Shown: piece after piece, positions 46,097-57,813 of the stretch
Layout of the letters: each line of letters starts with the position of its first letter
Position numbering within the stretch: position 1 is the stretch's first letter
NCBI RefSeq assembly: GCF_023065955.2
Contig: NW_026622808.1
Coordinates: 41,304,475-41,368,474, forward strand
DNA from: Ursus arctos
Taxonomy: Eukaryota; Chordata; Mammalia; Carnivora; Ursidae
Reading direction: 5' to 3'
DNA: 64,000 bases
Program-made: the position numbers and the translations under genes
The notes under the pieces: model-generated
Seen by the model: only the letters and a program-made list of their open reading frames with translations
Database searches by the model: none
Told to the model about the DNA's origin: nothing

Positions 46097-46713
46097 GACC
46101 ATGGCAGAGTTACAGGAAGATGCTGAGCTGAGGAAATCCATGGGAGGAAGGGCAGAAATGAGGCTCCTCTAGGGTTTTAATTGGATAGACGAAATGGAAA
46201 ACACAACTGCTAGTAGGCTTGCAGTATCACTCAACTGTTTCATCAGTGACTAAGTGTTTAGTCACTTCTTTGAAAGCCATTGAGTAAAATGTGCAATTAG
46301 CCCCAAAGGCAGGGGCCTGGTCTTCTGGTGACATCTGCTATTAAAACGGAGATGGAATTGGTGTCTGACCTTCTGGGGATAAGAACAATCGGTATTTTTA
46401 GGGCTCTTTTTTGGACCACAAATCAGCAACCCTTGAGCTGGGGGAAATCACCCCCATCTTCCCTCACTGGCATTTTATCTTCTGAACACATCCTGTTCAG
46501 GTTGCAGTGCTTTTTCCTTTCGGTCAAGAAAGAAGCATCTCAGACTAGGCTTGGGAATGAGAGGCTTTGGGGGCCTCAAGAAGGCACTTGCCAAACTATT
46601 GTCAATAAATAGGGCTTTGGCAAAGACATACAAGATTTGAAAGAAGATGTGATTGTCTTAGTCTATTGGCTCATACTAGATCAGAAACAGTCAAACACCA
46701 AATGCCCAAGGGA

Positions 46714-47158
46714 GTGGGATGGATGGCGCCCCCCACCCCAAGGCCAAAATAATCCACATCAAATCCCGGGAACCTCTACATGTTTCCTTATTTTGAAAAA
46801 GGACCTTTGCAGACGTAATTAAGTTAAGGATATTAAGACCAGGAGAACATCATTCTGGATTATTTGGGTGGGCCCTTAATCCAGTGACAAGTGTCTTTAG
46901 AAGAGATACACAGAGGAGATACACAGGAGAGGCAGAATGTGAAGACAGGCAGAGACTGGGATTTTGTCAAGAAGATCCAAGGTTTGCCAGCAGCCACCAG
47001 CAGCTAGGAGAGATTCCCCCCTAGCCTCTGGAGGGAGCAGGGCCTCACTGGACTTTGGAGTTCTGACCTCCAGAACTATGAGGGACACATTTCTGTTGTT
47101 TTAAGCCACCCAGTTTGTAGTAATTTGTTGTAGTGCTCACAGGAAACCAATATACCAT
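46714..47158 (+). mobile_element. MLT1-type MaLR LTR
   Basis: 'gacctttgcagacgtaatt' (46802-46820), 'ggattatttgggtgggccc' type block, 'gaccagcagccaccagcagc' type block near 46985, 'tgacctccagaactatgag' and 'cccagtttgtagtaatttg'. Essentially complete, with a degenerate 5' end. Confidence 0.87.
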
Positions 47159-48354
47159 ATGTCGATGATGGTGCTGGGGTCAGGGAGTAGCCCATAAGCC
47201 AAAACAGATGCTTAAGGAGGCTTTTTTGTGGTTCTTTATCGCATGCTATTGATATGTTTTATTTTTCTCTATAAACTCGAATCTCCCCTTTTATTAATAT
47301 ACCAGAGGAAAGAAGGAGCCTACTTCTGTCATCTTCCTTAAAGAGACTATTACGGGCAAGGGGCATGCTTCCTCAACCACCAGCAAGAGCTTTTCCATTC
47401 CCCTTCGTTACATTCCTACCACTCGATAGTCAGTCCGAGGTGTCCGATCACCTCATTACATGTTTATTAGTTTCCTGAAGCCCATTTTTGCCATCTTAAG
47501 CTCTTTCAGCTCTGCCTGTCTGCACCCGAGGCAGGAGGAGAATACAGCCGAGGAAAGGTTATGCATTTCTTGTTCTGTTTTGTTCGCTACCAAAAATGGA
47601 AACTCTCTAAATTTTATCTCAGCTTTAACAAACCTTTGGTTACAGGAAGCATGGTAGTTCTAAAAGATTGACTTTCAGAGGCCCCAAAATATCAATTTTT
47701 AAGTTACCCAACACACAAGATAAATATTTTAACTACCATTTTATTTTCATCCAGGCCAAGGGACAATTTAGACAAGGTTCTATTCTAAGTACATAGCCCA
47801 GGAAGTGTGGAAGGGCTGTCGATGCTGTTATTTTGAAGTTAGCCTGTCAGTCATCATGATTGAAACATAACCCCGATGGCTTCCACAAGTGTAATAAAAT
47901 GCTTCGCAAAAGGTTGCAGAATTGTAGGATGTAATAAAGTCTGCTTAGCTTCATTTCCAATGCCGCGGAGTCCTAGAGAACGAGGCCCATTTCCTTATGC
48001 CTTGGGATTTGTTCAAGTTACTTTCGTGCCTGGAAGTGACTGAACATAAAAACAGACATTTAGTTAGAACCAATAGCATTTTTTGAGTTATGGCAATAAA
48101 CAAAATGTAAGTTTGCTTACTGCTAATCTGCTGGATTGCCACTAACAATTTCGAAGAAGCCATATAGATGTGGGCAGAATGTGTGAAATAGGTGGGTTCC
48201 AACCCTGCTCATTCTCCCTGGATCCCCACATTTTCTGTGGCTTCTCTCCACACCCCACACCCCAGAGGTAAGCTGTGTGGTCTCTTAAGAATCTATTTTA
48301 TGGACACGAGGCTTACATACAAATGAAGCCAATTCAGACCTTTATTAATCAGGT
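47159..48354. other. Unassigned sequence
   Basis: 47880-48200 is unique and moderately AT-rich. A minus 83-codon frame at 47951-48202 has no known domain. Confidence 0.4.
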
Positions 48355-48356
48355 AA

Positions 48357-48740
48357 GAATGGATTCTCATAGGGGCGCCTGGGTAGCGCAGTCGTTAAGC
48401 GTCTGCCTTCGGCTCAGGGCGTGATCCCTGTGTTCGGGATCGAGTCCCACATCGGGCTCCTCGGCTGGGAGCCTGCTTCTCCCTCTCCTACTCCCCCCGC
48501 TTGTGTTCCCTCTCTCGCTGGCTGTCTCTCTGTCACATAAATAAATAAAATCTTTAAAAAATAAAAAGAATGGATTCTCATAGACATTACCAGAATTACC
48601 TGGTGAGCTTGTTAAAAACACAGATTTCTCGAGTCTGTCCCCACATTCTGACTGAGCAGGTCTGGAGAGAGGCCTGAGAATCCGTGCTTTTTAACGAGCT
48701 CTCCATAAAAGCCTGAGGTTTGGGGAATTATTGAGCTAGT
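48357..48740 (+). mobile_element. MER5A-like MITE split by a SINE
   Basis: The left stub is 'gaatggattctcata' (48357-48371). The rest follows the SINE, from 48584: 'cagaattacctggtgagcttg', 'tgactgagcaggtctgg' and 'gcctgagaatccgtgc'. Together they read as MER5A with the SINE removed. Confidence 0.75.
48373..48565 (+). mobile_element. Young arctoid tRNA-derived SINE inside MER5A
   Basis: 'cgcctgggtagcgcagtcg', 'ctgccttcggctcagggcg', 'gggatcgagtccc' and an AATAAA-rich tail. Perfect 18-bp target duplication, 'aagaatggattctcatag', at 48355-48372 and 48566-48583. Confidence 0.97.
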
Positions 48741-49969
48741 GCGTAGCCGGCAGAATTTGCTTTGCTTCGAGGCTAAGTTACCTTAAGGATTTGGGCTAGA
48801 ATTAAAACAAATAAATTAGGAAAGGGGGAGGTTAATCTTGGAAAGAAAAGAAAACCCCTAGATCATATAAATGCCTTTCATATCTCTGGCATTCTCCCTC
48901 TATCCCAAAGGAGAACCTGTTGGATCTTTGGCTTCTGGGCCTTAATTATTGGTATCAGTGGGAGTGGTCAGGAACTGGACAGGGTGAAGCTACCAGCTTG
49001 GAGGACATTGAGAAAGGCAGACAGTTACAGGAAAGAGAAAATTAAACAGGAGATGAGGAAAGATGAGAATTTTCTGGGGGTAGTTCCATGATCCTGGGGG
49101 AAGGTTGAAAGAAGGGGTGCTGGGAGATGTTGGGCGCAGCTACCATGGGTGTGACATAGGAAGAGATTTTGAGGAACTTTGTTGAGAAGCACAAATGAAT
49201 TTCCCCTACAATGTTTTCAAAAGACTTCAGTATAGATTTACGTTGCTTTTCACTTCCTGTTTGCTCTTTGTCTGCTAACTGGATGGCTCTGTGTGTAACA
49301 CTGTAGACAGATCTTGGGGGCTGAGCTGCAAAGCCTCCACCTTTTAGGTCCAGCGTGTAGTTCAAGGGTGTCGCCAGTACGGGCTTGTTCAGCCCTACCT
49401 GGGTGAGGGGACCCTGGCGCACGGAGAGAGTTTTTAGAGAGTCTAGCATTATGCTTTTTCTATCAGTATATACCAAGGTCAGAGAGTAAAGGGCAGGCAG
49501 GGCATCCCTTTGGAATTACATCTGGTCCCTTCCAGGACCCAGAACATAGAAGTCTAACCGCTTCTGTTTCAGCCTTCACATTTGAGCTCAGGATCTATCC
49601 CCCCTCCCCCCATCTACTGGTATCTGCGAGTGAGGGGTAGAAAGTAGGGTGTATGCACCAGTCAGTTTGCAGCCGCCACCCCCCCTCAAGAGATGGGGGC
49701 CTGTCTCCTTTCTATATGACATTGGGACTGTTCTCTATTGTGCCCAGCACCACCCATCTTGTCTGGACATACAGGTCATCTCCCGATCATTCATCACTGC
49801 CCTCGTCCTTGAACAATTATTGACTTTGAGTCAGAGGCACCTGTGCAGGCCTGGAAATGGATGTGTCCTTTCTTTTCCTCCGCCTCACCTGTCTAGGGCA
49901 GATTTATGTCCTAGGAGAAGTTTCCCTCGGTTTTATTTTTGGTCTTTTGAACGTTGTGGCCCTGTGTTA
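48741..49969. other. Unassigned sequence at the start of the repeat-poor interval
   Basis: The minus strand has a 135-codon frame from ATG 49447-49449 down to 49042 with no recognised domain. 49640-49960 is GC-rich. No repeat seen. Confidence 0.4.
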
Positions 49970-50410
49970 TGGGCCGCACCCAACCTCCCAGACACCGACC
50001 CTGTAATTTCTGAGTCTCGGCGGAAGGAAGCCTCTCTCTGTAGCTGAGCAGGCTTCCGGTCAGTCTACGGACAACGCTTCAGCACACGCCCCTCCCGCAG
50101 CGCCGCATCCCTGCTGTGGGCTTAGCTTCTGCACCCTGCCTCGTCTCCAGCTGGCCTGGAAGCTCGTGGGGAGCAGAGCCTGCTTCCAAAGGCAGAGCAC
50201 AGCGACGGGATGCGCCGGGCTTTGCGGAGACTGGGGTCTGAAGTCCAGCCTCAGGACTGACCGGCTGTGTCTGTCGCGATGCGGAGCGTGCCCGGCTGCC
50301 ATTGGTCGAGAAGAGGACCGAGCCGGTGAGCGCACACAAGACACTTCGAGCGGAGCCTCGCCCACTGTAAGCGCTCACTCAGGTTGGCCCCTGGCGTCAC
50401 TACCGTGATT
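49970..50410. promoter_or_regulatory. CpG-island-like segment, possible promoter
   Basis: By hand count there are about 30 CpG in 50058-50405, close to the number expected from base composition, whereas CpG is scarce in most of the window. An inverted CCAAT box ('ccattggtcg') lies at 50298-50307. The sequence 'gccggtgagc' at 50322-50331 fits a splice donor, as would be found after a first exon, and 'gtaagc' at 50367 is a second candidate. No ORF on either strand is recognisable, so a lncRNA or untranslated first exon is as likely as a coding one. Confidence 0.5.
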
Positions 50411-51628
50411 TTTTTCTCTGGATTGCATTGCCAGTCAAGTGAACGTCAGAGCTCAGCTACCAGCAAGAGGTTCAGTCCCGTTTTTGGAGAGGGTGCATCT
50501 GGGCAAGGTGCTCATCTTCCCATCTTCTGGTTGGCTGTCATACAGTAGGCGCCCTTCATGTCCCTGGTTCCCTTTACTATCACGTTCAGACAGTGGTGCT
50601 TTCCAGTGCTACGTGGTGTATCAACAAATGTCTTTACTGACGTGTGCGTGAGACCCTGGGGAGGTGCAGAGAGGTGACTGATGGGCTCCTCAAGGTGCTT
50701 CCAGCCCCTGTGGGGAGACACTGGGCACAGGATGCGGCGAGGCAAGAGATAATTGGGTGCCAGGCAACCAGTCCAGAAAATGTGGCCTTTCTGGAGCTTC
50801 AAGAACAGAGAGTATGGGCCTGGAATGTGTGAAGTGGGACTGATTGCCACGAACGTGTGCTTTTCAAATACTTCTACGTCTCTAATCTAGCGGCAGATGA
50901 ACTGAGAACACCCCACTCCCCAGCAAGGCCATGCTTGAGAAATAACAGGGAGTATTATGAAGTTCATACGAGAGGGTTGTTTTGCAGGGTAGGGAATAAA
51001 GGCAGAAGGGAAGCACCATGACCCTGGACTATCGAAGAGATTTTTGGAAAGGAGAGCTTCGGATTTGGAAGAAAAATAAAAATGCCCGAAGGAGAAAGAT
51101 GAAGTTTTGAGTAAGGCTGGCCATGTGGCATGTGCTGTCATCTTTTCATCCATCTCTCCTGGAGGCTTCGGGCAAGTCTTTTACATCGACTTGCATTTTG
51201 TTGTCCTGAGTTAGTGAGCACAGGCAGAAGCAGAAGTACCAAATGGATCCCCCGGGTTATGAGCTGAACCATGCCACTTCTCCTTGACCACACAGGTGTC
51301 TTCATGCTCCAAAAAGTTCTCCACAAAATGGGAGCAGAGTCCCCCATTTTCAACCGATCCAGCCAAACTCTGCACACATTGAAGGCAACATCTTTTCACT
51401 GGTGTGTCAGCGAAGGAACCTTCTACCTCTTACTCTGTGCCCCCTACTCTCTGATAGGCCCAGAGGAGGAGTTTCTTCTTTGAAGCTAAGAAAACAGAGC
51501 AACGTCTCTCTGTTCTGTAGGTGAACCTGGAGGGGAGCCGGCCACGGTCCCTCTGGCTGACAGATTGCAAAAGGAACATCTGGGGCCTCAAAAACTCAAC
51601 ACATCATCCCCTTTGGTTTCTTGAAGGT
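50411..51628. other. Unassigned, repeat-free sequence downstream of the CpG-rich segment
   Basis: Many short frames on both strands (for example minus 50512-50850) without recognisable domains. No repeat is named. Confidence 0.4.
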
Positions 51629-51750
51629 TGTGTTTCTCAACTTGGCTACTCACTGGAATCACCTGGGGAGGTCTTAAAAAAAAAAAATGATGTGCCTCCA
51701 TCCTACCCCCCCCTCCAAGATTCTGACCTAACAGGTTGGAAGTGTGGCTT
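51629..51750 (+). mobile_element. MER5-like MITE fragment
   Basis: 'tgtttctcaacttggctac', 'ggaatcacctggggaggtc' then an A run, then 'gattctgacctaacaggt'. The 3' end is unclear. Confidence 0.7.
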
Positions 51751-53330
51751 AGAGCTCTGGGGGGAAATCACTGAGTGTGAAAGTGAAGAGCTCCAACCCT
51801 GTCTCCTTTCTGATTTGGCCCCAAAGTGTGCTCCCAATAAAATGCTGCAAATACCCCAAAGCAATTCAGGTGCTGGAGACAAGTTTCAGTAGGTTTCAGA
51901 TACAAACATCCAGCAACTTCTAGTAAGGCTGGCTGTCTGCCTCAGTCTTAGCAGAGCCACGTATATGGGCAAGTGTTGGCCTTCAAAGGTAAGTGCTTCC
52001 TGCCCATGAGGTTAAATAAGATGATTTGCATCCATATCAGGGATGTCACAGAAATGGTTTTAAGGCAAAGTAATCACACTCACCAGCAAAACAAAGTTTT
52101 GAGACACGAACATCAAATTCCTCTGTAACAACTCTCTTCTTTTAAAAGTAGCTCTTTGTTCCTAGCAGGCTAGAGCTACAGGCAGACAGCCATGAAGGTC
52201 ATTCTGCTTACACCAAAAACAAGAGGAGCAATTTTCTACGGGCAGGCACCTCTGACCTCTGCTTTTCAGTTTTTTTCTTAATAAACTGGTCTCAGAAATT
52301 GGGCCACAAAAGCCACTGGTGGCAATCTCTTAGAGTAAGTGGGTAAAGGGGAAGCTGGGGGAGAAATGGCAAGGAACAGAGAGCCGCTCTGAAGAGGCAC
52401 TCTGAGGCAATGCAATTACGCTTCCATCTAGAGGTAGAAGGGGTTACCCCCAGCACAGTGGTCAGAAACCCAGCGGTGCGAGGACAGACTCAAGAGAGCA
52501 GGGTGACCTCACGCCATCTCCTAACTCAAAATCATTCCTCGGTGGTGCGCCACTCGTACTGATTAATAACACAACTTCCTTTGATGAGAAAGTGTGAATT
52601 AACTTCCCCCGAAACTTCCCCGTTGCCCAGTCTCGCGTTCGCGCATCCTTGAGGGCACCGTGGGGCCAGCCCCGCTCAGGAGGGGGGCTGCCGTGTGCTG
52701 TTCTGTAGCAGAGTTGGGGCTCACCCGGGGGCTGTCCTTTATAGAGTGGCCACAGACTCGGCATTGTCAGTTTTCTCTTTGAAGGCATAAATCAAACACT
52801 AAGAACAGCAAACACACAAGAAAGATGATGCCCAAGCTTGTAGCTGTGAGTGATTTACAGAGACCCTGCGGGGCTCAGCACTTCCTTTATCCACTGTCTC
52901 CTGGCAAGTGAAGCTGCGAAGCCTTTGAGGCTTGATGGTGGGAGTGAGGAGGCAGAACAGAGCCAACCCGCTGCTGGCAAATTCGTGGTACTCCTGGAGC
53001 GTTTTCTTGTTGTCCACTTGAAACCAGTAAGGCCTCTGTCTTCCGCATTTGTCCCTTTCCCTGTATCTGTACCCAGCAAAGACTCTCCTTAAAAGGCTTT
53101 CTCGTTCCGAGGGAGCTTATGAAGAACAGGCTTTATTTGTCTCTAAATCTTCAGCTGATATTAGTTTTCCCCGAGACTCAGTTGAAATGAAAAAGGATTA
53201 CTTTATATTTACTTGTGTCTTTCGTGAGAGAAACTAATTTTGAGAAAGAAAGTCCCTACGATGTGAAATACTTTCCCTTCTTCCCAACTCTCCAAAGGGG
53301 CAAAAGGAAAAGCTAAAAGGTGCACATGCT
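51751..53330. other. Unassigned sequence with a small CpG cluster
   Basis: About ten CpG occur in 52600-52745, including 'ctcgcgttcgcgcatcc'. Complementary open frames at 52799-53092 on both strands are not convincing. No repeats recognised. Confidence 0.4.
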
Positions 53331-53990
53331 TTGTCATTACTTTGTCTGACAGCGTCTTCTTATCATGCTTCGAGGGTGACCTTCCTCCCGCATATTCCTT
53401 CGCTCTGCTTGTGCTCTTCTGTTTTAATAGAATTTTGGAGCCAAGTATGGAGCTGGCTACCTTGGGTAATTAATGGCTCTGAGAGTTTGCTGAGTGTGTT
53501 ATTTAATTAATGGCACTTGTGTCTAGAGTGTGTACAACTCTTGGTTGAATAAAAGGTGTATTTGCTGAGGGATTATAGACAAATACTCAAGGATCGTCAT
53601 ATGGAGAATTGGTCAGGGTTCAGCATATTTAACAGCCTAATGGGGTTATTATATTTTTTGTTCTCTGCCATTTAAAAGCTACTGAAGTTGATATAACTCT
53701 GTCCTTTCTGCCTTGTATGTGAGTTTAGATTACAATCCAAAAAATCCTTAGGTTAATGGATAAAAATCTACTACCTAGAGCAGGGCCTTTCATCAAAAAC
53801 AAAAAGATGGAATCTTGAAGGCTCTATTTTGAGTATGAAAGTGATGGTTAAATAAGTTCCACTTTGCTTCACCGACTCACAAAGAGACTAACCTGAATTA
53901 CATTCAAGTTCTGCTTGGGACCAAAAGCTCAAAAGGTTGAAAATTGGCAAGAAAACACGGTTGAAGGTTACTGGGAACAGAATATTTCAC
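53331..53990. other. Repeat-free AT-rich stretch, candidate conserved noncoding element
   Basis: The decamer TAATTAATGG occurs twice in direct orientation, at 53467-53476 and 53504-53513, starts 37 bp apart. TAATTA is the core of many homeodomain sites. No repeat or frame accounts for the segment. Confidence 0.35.
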
Positions 53991-55220
53991 ATCACCCTGC
54001 TTTTCTTGAGACTCTTTCTCATGCTAAGAATGAAATGCAAATGAAAAGACAGGGATGAACACATCCATGCAGAGACATCAGCAAGTCCATATGGGGAAAT
54101 CTCTATGGAGCTATTTCTATGGGTATTCAGAGACTGCAAAGAGGAAGGGTCCAGCTTTAGGCTTGCATTGTCACTCTGTGTGCCTAGACGTGTTGTATCT
54201 GCTCTCTGGACCACTGTTTCTGTCTTTGTGAAACAGTAGATCGACTCCCTTCTGGCCCAAAGATGCGCAGAGTGATTTCTTTCAGTAGGGACATGGAAGC
54301 TGACTGTCCCACTGATAGAGGAGATAGCTGAGTGATCACTTTGAGGACTTGAGGATTATTTTTTCCAGGAAGGGACTCCTTTCTGGGCATATAAATGTGC
54401 CTGGTGAGAGGTCTAGAAGGCTCACCCAATCTCCAAAGCCCAGCCAGGTGGGCCAGGGAACAAGACTCAGTCCAGGAGCCTGCCTTCTTCCTTGCTCCAC
54501 CCCCCCCCCCAGAGGCCTCCCCAGTCACGGCAGACAGTGGAAACGGAGGCTCTTGCACACAAAGTTCAACTGGCGTGAGGAGAGAGGCCCTGAAGGTTGT
54601 GCTCAGCAGGGAAAGCCATCTGTCCCGAGCATCTATCAGCCAGCTCTTGCACTCGGGGGTGTACATCTTTATGTACGGAAACCTCATGCTGTCTTCACCT
54701 CAGCCCCATGGGGTAGATATCATAACCCCAGTTTTCCAGCAGGAAAGGGTTACTCGGTAAGTGCAAGAATGGAACCGGATATGCTTAATCCCAGCGCTCA
54801 ACCTCTTCACACCCGCAGTAGCCAATATGGGAGCCACTAGCCACACGCAGCTAATGGGCACTGAAAAATGCGACTTGAGATGTGCAGAAAGTATAAACTA
54901 CCCACTTGGTTTCAAAGACTTACTCTAAAAAAAGAAGGTAAAATAGCTCAATCATTTTTATATTTATATTTTTAGATTATAAAGATATTAAAATAATATT
55001 TGGATATACTGGGTTAAATATAAATATTTATAGATACTAATTTAATCAGTCCTTCATGTGGCCACTGGGAAATTGAAAATGACACATGTGGCTCACATTC
55101 TGTTCCTATGGGACAGTGCTTCTCCATGACAATATCCTGGCCCAGGCTCTGGAGTGAGCACAGAGTGAAGCTGCCCTGGTGCAGGGGAACAGGGGGCTCT
55201 GCGAACATCTAAAGAGTTCA
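53991..55220. other. Unassigned; long frames on both strands at 54.2-54.8 kb
   Basis: The longest ATG-initiated frame of the window is here: minus strand, 54687 to 54184, 167 codons. It includes a glycine run encoded by the C tract near 54500. Because the opposite strand is also open over the same bases, composition rather than coding probably explains it. 54690-54790 looks weakly MIR/L2-like. Confidence 0.4.
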
Positions 55221-55224
55221 TTTA

Positions 55225-55395
55225 GTGTTTAGTATTTAAGAACATGAGCTCTGGGTTCAAGTTAGGCTTGTGACTTACTTGCTGTGTAACCTTGATCAAG
55301 TTACTTTGCCTATTCGTGCCTCAGTACCATCATCTACAGACTGGGAACTTAACTGTATCTATCCATAGAGCTGTTCCGAGAACTCGGGGTAATAC
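55225..55395 (+). mobile_element. MIR
   Basis: 'aagaacatgagctctgggttc', 'cttgctgtgtaaccttgatcaag' type core and 'cgtgcctcagtaccatcatc'. Confidence 0.88.
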
Positions 55396-55429
55396 AGGTA
55401 AGACACCTCTAGACTCCAAAGAAATGTCA

Positions 55430-55905
55430 GCAAGTGATTTGAACACTCATGATATGCTAAGAGCTGTTCTAAGGGCTAGAGACAATGACCTTGTCCTTAG
55501 ACACTGACTTGCTAGTGGAGGATGCAGACAGACAAATCTGTAATGTGGTGACAGATGATAGTGAGCGCTATTAAGAAAAGTAAGACCAATTTAAGGGAAC
55601 GAAGGAGACAGCACTCCTTGGACTGGGCACCTGGGGAAGGCCTTTTGGAGCAGATGATATTTGATTAAATCCTGAATGGAGGGAGAAAAGGGAAGAATTT
55701 CAGGCAGAGGGGGACAAGTGGGGCCAGGACCCCGAAGTGGGGGCATGTTTGATGTGACCTGGTGACAACAAGGAAGGCAGAAGCCTGGAAGAACGAGTGT
55801 GGGTGAGAAGCATGGGAGATGAGACTGGATTTGATCTTCTGTCCTTTTTGGTGGCCACCAAAACTTCTTGTGATTAGGCCCTGCTGGCTTTCCCAAGTAT
55901 GGAGG
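55430..55905 (-). mobile_element. L2 LINE fragment
   Basis: Antisense L2: 'actcatgatatgctaagagctgttctaagg' type block, 'gggaaggccttttggagcag', 'gatatttgattaaatcctgaatgg' type block and 'agaatttcaggcagaggggg'. Minus frames at 55591-55913 are inside it. Confidence 0.8.
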
Positions 55906-57595
55906 AGAGACATAATCTAGCTTGCCATTTAAAAGAATTTCCTATTTTAACGTGCTCATTCTTTTATACAACCTTGGGTGAGTTTGGGGGTAGAGATATA
56001 TATTTTAAGATTCATAGTCAATAGTTGACATGTGATATGCTATATACAGAAGTTATATTTTTAACTGCAATATCACAAAAGCTTACCCAGAACGAGGGGG
56101 AAGTTCTTAGTTTTTAGCAAGCATACTTTTCTTTTAAATTTTTGCACTACGTTGCATTTCCATGGAGTCTCATTCTTTTAAAGGATTAAAAAAAAATTAA
56201 AATTAACCACACACAAGATCTTCCACCTTAAAAGAAAAAAAAAAAAAAAACCTACCCAGATAGATAACAGATCCTTGAGAAGAGAGTAATAAAACAGAAC
56301 TTTGATAGGGGTGTCAAAGATAAATGCTGATTTTACTACAGTGGGCATATTCCTTGTTGCAAGTCGATAACTCTGGGATCTGCAGGAGCCACCCGCGAGT
56401 GGACGAGAGAGGGCGCAGAGCTCTAAGAGCAGCCCCGCACTCCGCGGTGCCAAGACGGGCCTTGCCTGCGAGAAAGCTTCCTTTTCCTAAAGCTCTAAGT
56501 CGGGCTTCTCATTTCTGATTAAAAAATGATTCAAGCAACACCATGCGCTTTCACTTCTTCAAAGCAATACCACACCGTCAGTTTGCAGCTTAGAATGCCA
56601 GCAGTTCTAAACTTTCTGTGGGCCTCACTGGAGCAAGACGTAGAGCTTTAGCAGAGGGAAAATTGCTCCGAACGCCTAATTACATTCAAAGCCATTTTTA
56701 CCTGTCTTAAAGGAATGGAAATGATCTGCCAGTTTTTATAGACCTTCTTGACCTAAAGATATCTGCTGGCGGGAAGAGAATCCTCAGTTGGGTTTTTTTA
56801 AGGCTTTAATTATTACATGAGCTATCATTTTACGCACTGACTCACACACTTTGAAAAATCCTTTAAATACGCATTAAAATTGATTGGCTAATCCTAGACC
56901 GTGGGGTGGCTCCTGGAGGGCATGTAATTGTGTGTGGGCATGGGGGGTTAGACACAATTGACACAGAGTCAACTACTTTATGGTGGGATAAGGTAGAGAA
57001 ATCAGTTTGGTCACAGGTGCTATTGACGTTGTACCGCCCACTCGCAAGAACTGAGTCACGTGCTTGCCTGTTCTCGGATCAGTCTTGTTGCTTGACCAGC
57101 AGTTCCTCCAGGGCGGGGATATACTTCACCTAGTGTGCCTCAATGCTTGGCTCAAAACGGGATCCCTATAAATAGTTGGCGATTGAGTCCTAGACCCTCA
57201 AGGTTAAGAGGGTCCTCTAGGAAGCAAGCAGTCTGTGCCCCTGTTGTAGCCAGAACTCTTGATGACAAATAAGGAAAGCCCGGTTCAAATGAGCCTCTGA
57301 AGAAAAGTGACATCCTTACTGACCATTTAACTGTGAAGGGTGGGATGGATGTAGGAATTCATCTCCCCTCTTTATCTTTTTGTCTCCCTTTGCTCTGGGG
57401 CTTCTCCTGCATTAGACTTCTCCAAACGGTGATGAGGATGCCTGTCAATAGTCTCCAATACACGTCACCCCTCAAGGCCTTCTCTCTTTATGTCCATACA
57501 CCGAATGGTGGAGAAGAACCCTAATAAGCTGGGGGGGGGAGGGGTGTCACATGCCCAGACTGTGGCCTGTGAATGAGATTGGCAGTCCCAAATTC
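55906..57595. other. Unassigned; CpG cluster and AT-rich candidate element
   Basis: 56385-56475 carries about nine CpG. It is followed to 56900 by repeat-free AT-rich sequence with 'cctaattacattc', 'ctttaattattacatg' and 'attgattggctaat'. A17 near 56235. No gene recognised. Confidence 0.4.
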
Positions 57596-57609
57596 AAATG
57601 TCTGCTACA

Positions 57610-57800
57610 GGGGCACCTGGGTGGCTCAGTCAGTTAAGGGTGTGCTTTTGGCTCAGGTCATGATCTCGGGGTCCTGGAATTGAGCCCTGCATGGGGTTCC
57701 CTGCTCAGAGGCGAGCCTGCTTCTCCCTCTCCCTCTGCCCTCCCCCTGCTTGTGGTGTTCTTTCTCTCTCTCTCTCAAATAAATAAGTCTTAAAAAAAAA
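57610..57800 (+). mobile_element. Carnivore tRNA-derived SINE (older subtype)
   Basis: 'cacctgggtggctcagtcag', 'ggctcaggtcatgatctcgg', 'ctccctctccctctgccc' and tail '(aaat)n'. The perfect 13-bp target duplication 'aaatgtctgctac' is at 57596-57608 and 57801-57813. Confidence 0.96.
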
Positions 57801-57813
57801 AAATGTCTGCTAC

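Larger units (their letters stand above)
45251..46713. other. Unassigned sequence
   Basis: Contains the hairpin at 45755-45799 and the 9-bp minisatellite at 46061-46096. Frames at 45328-45596 on the plus strand overlap in two phases and match nothing. Confidence 0.4.

Noticed and set aside
49042..49449. 135-codon ATG frame on the minus strand
   Set aside because: No recognisable domain, no splice context, and proximity to the CpG-rich segment alone is not evidence of coding.
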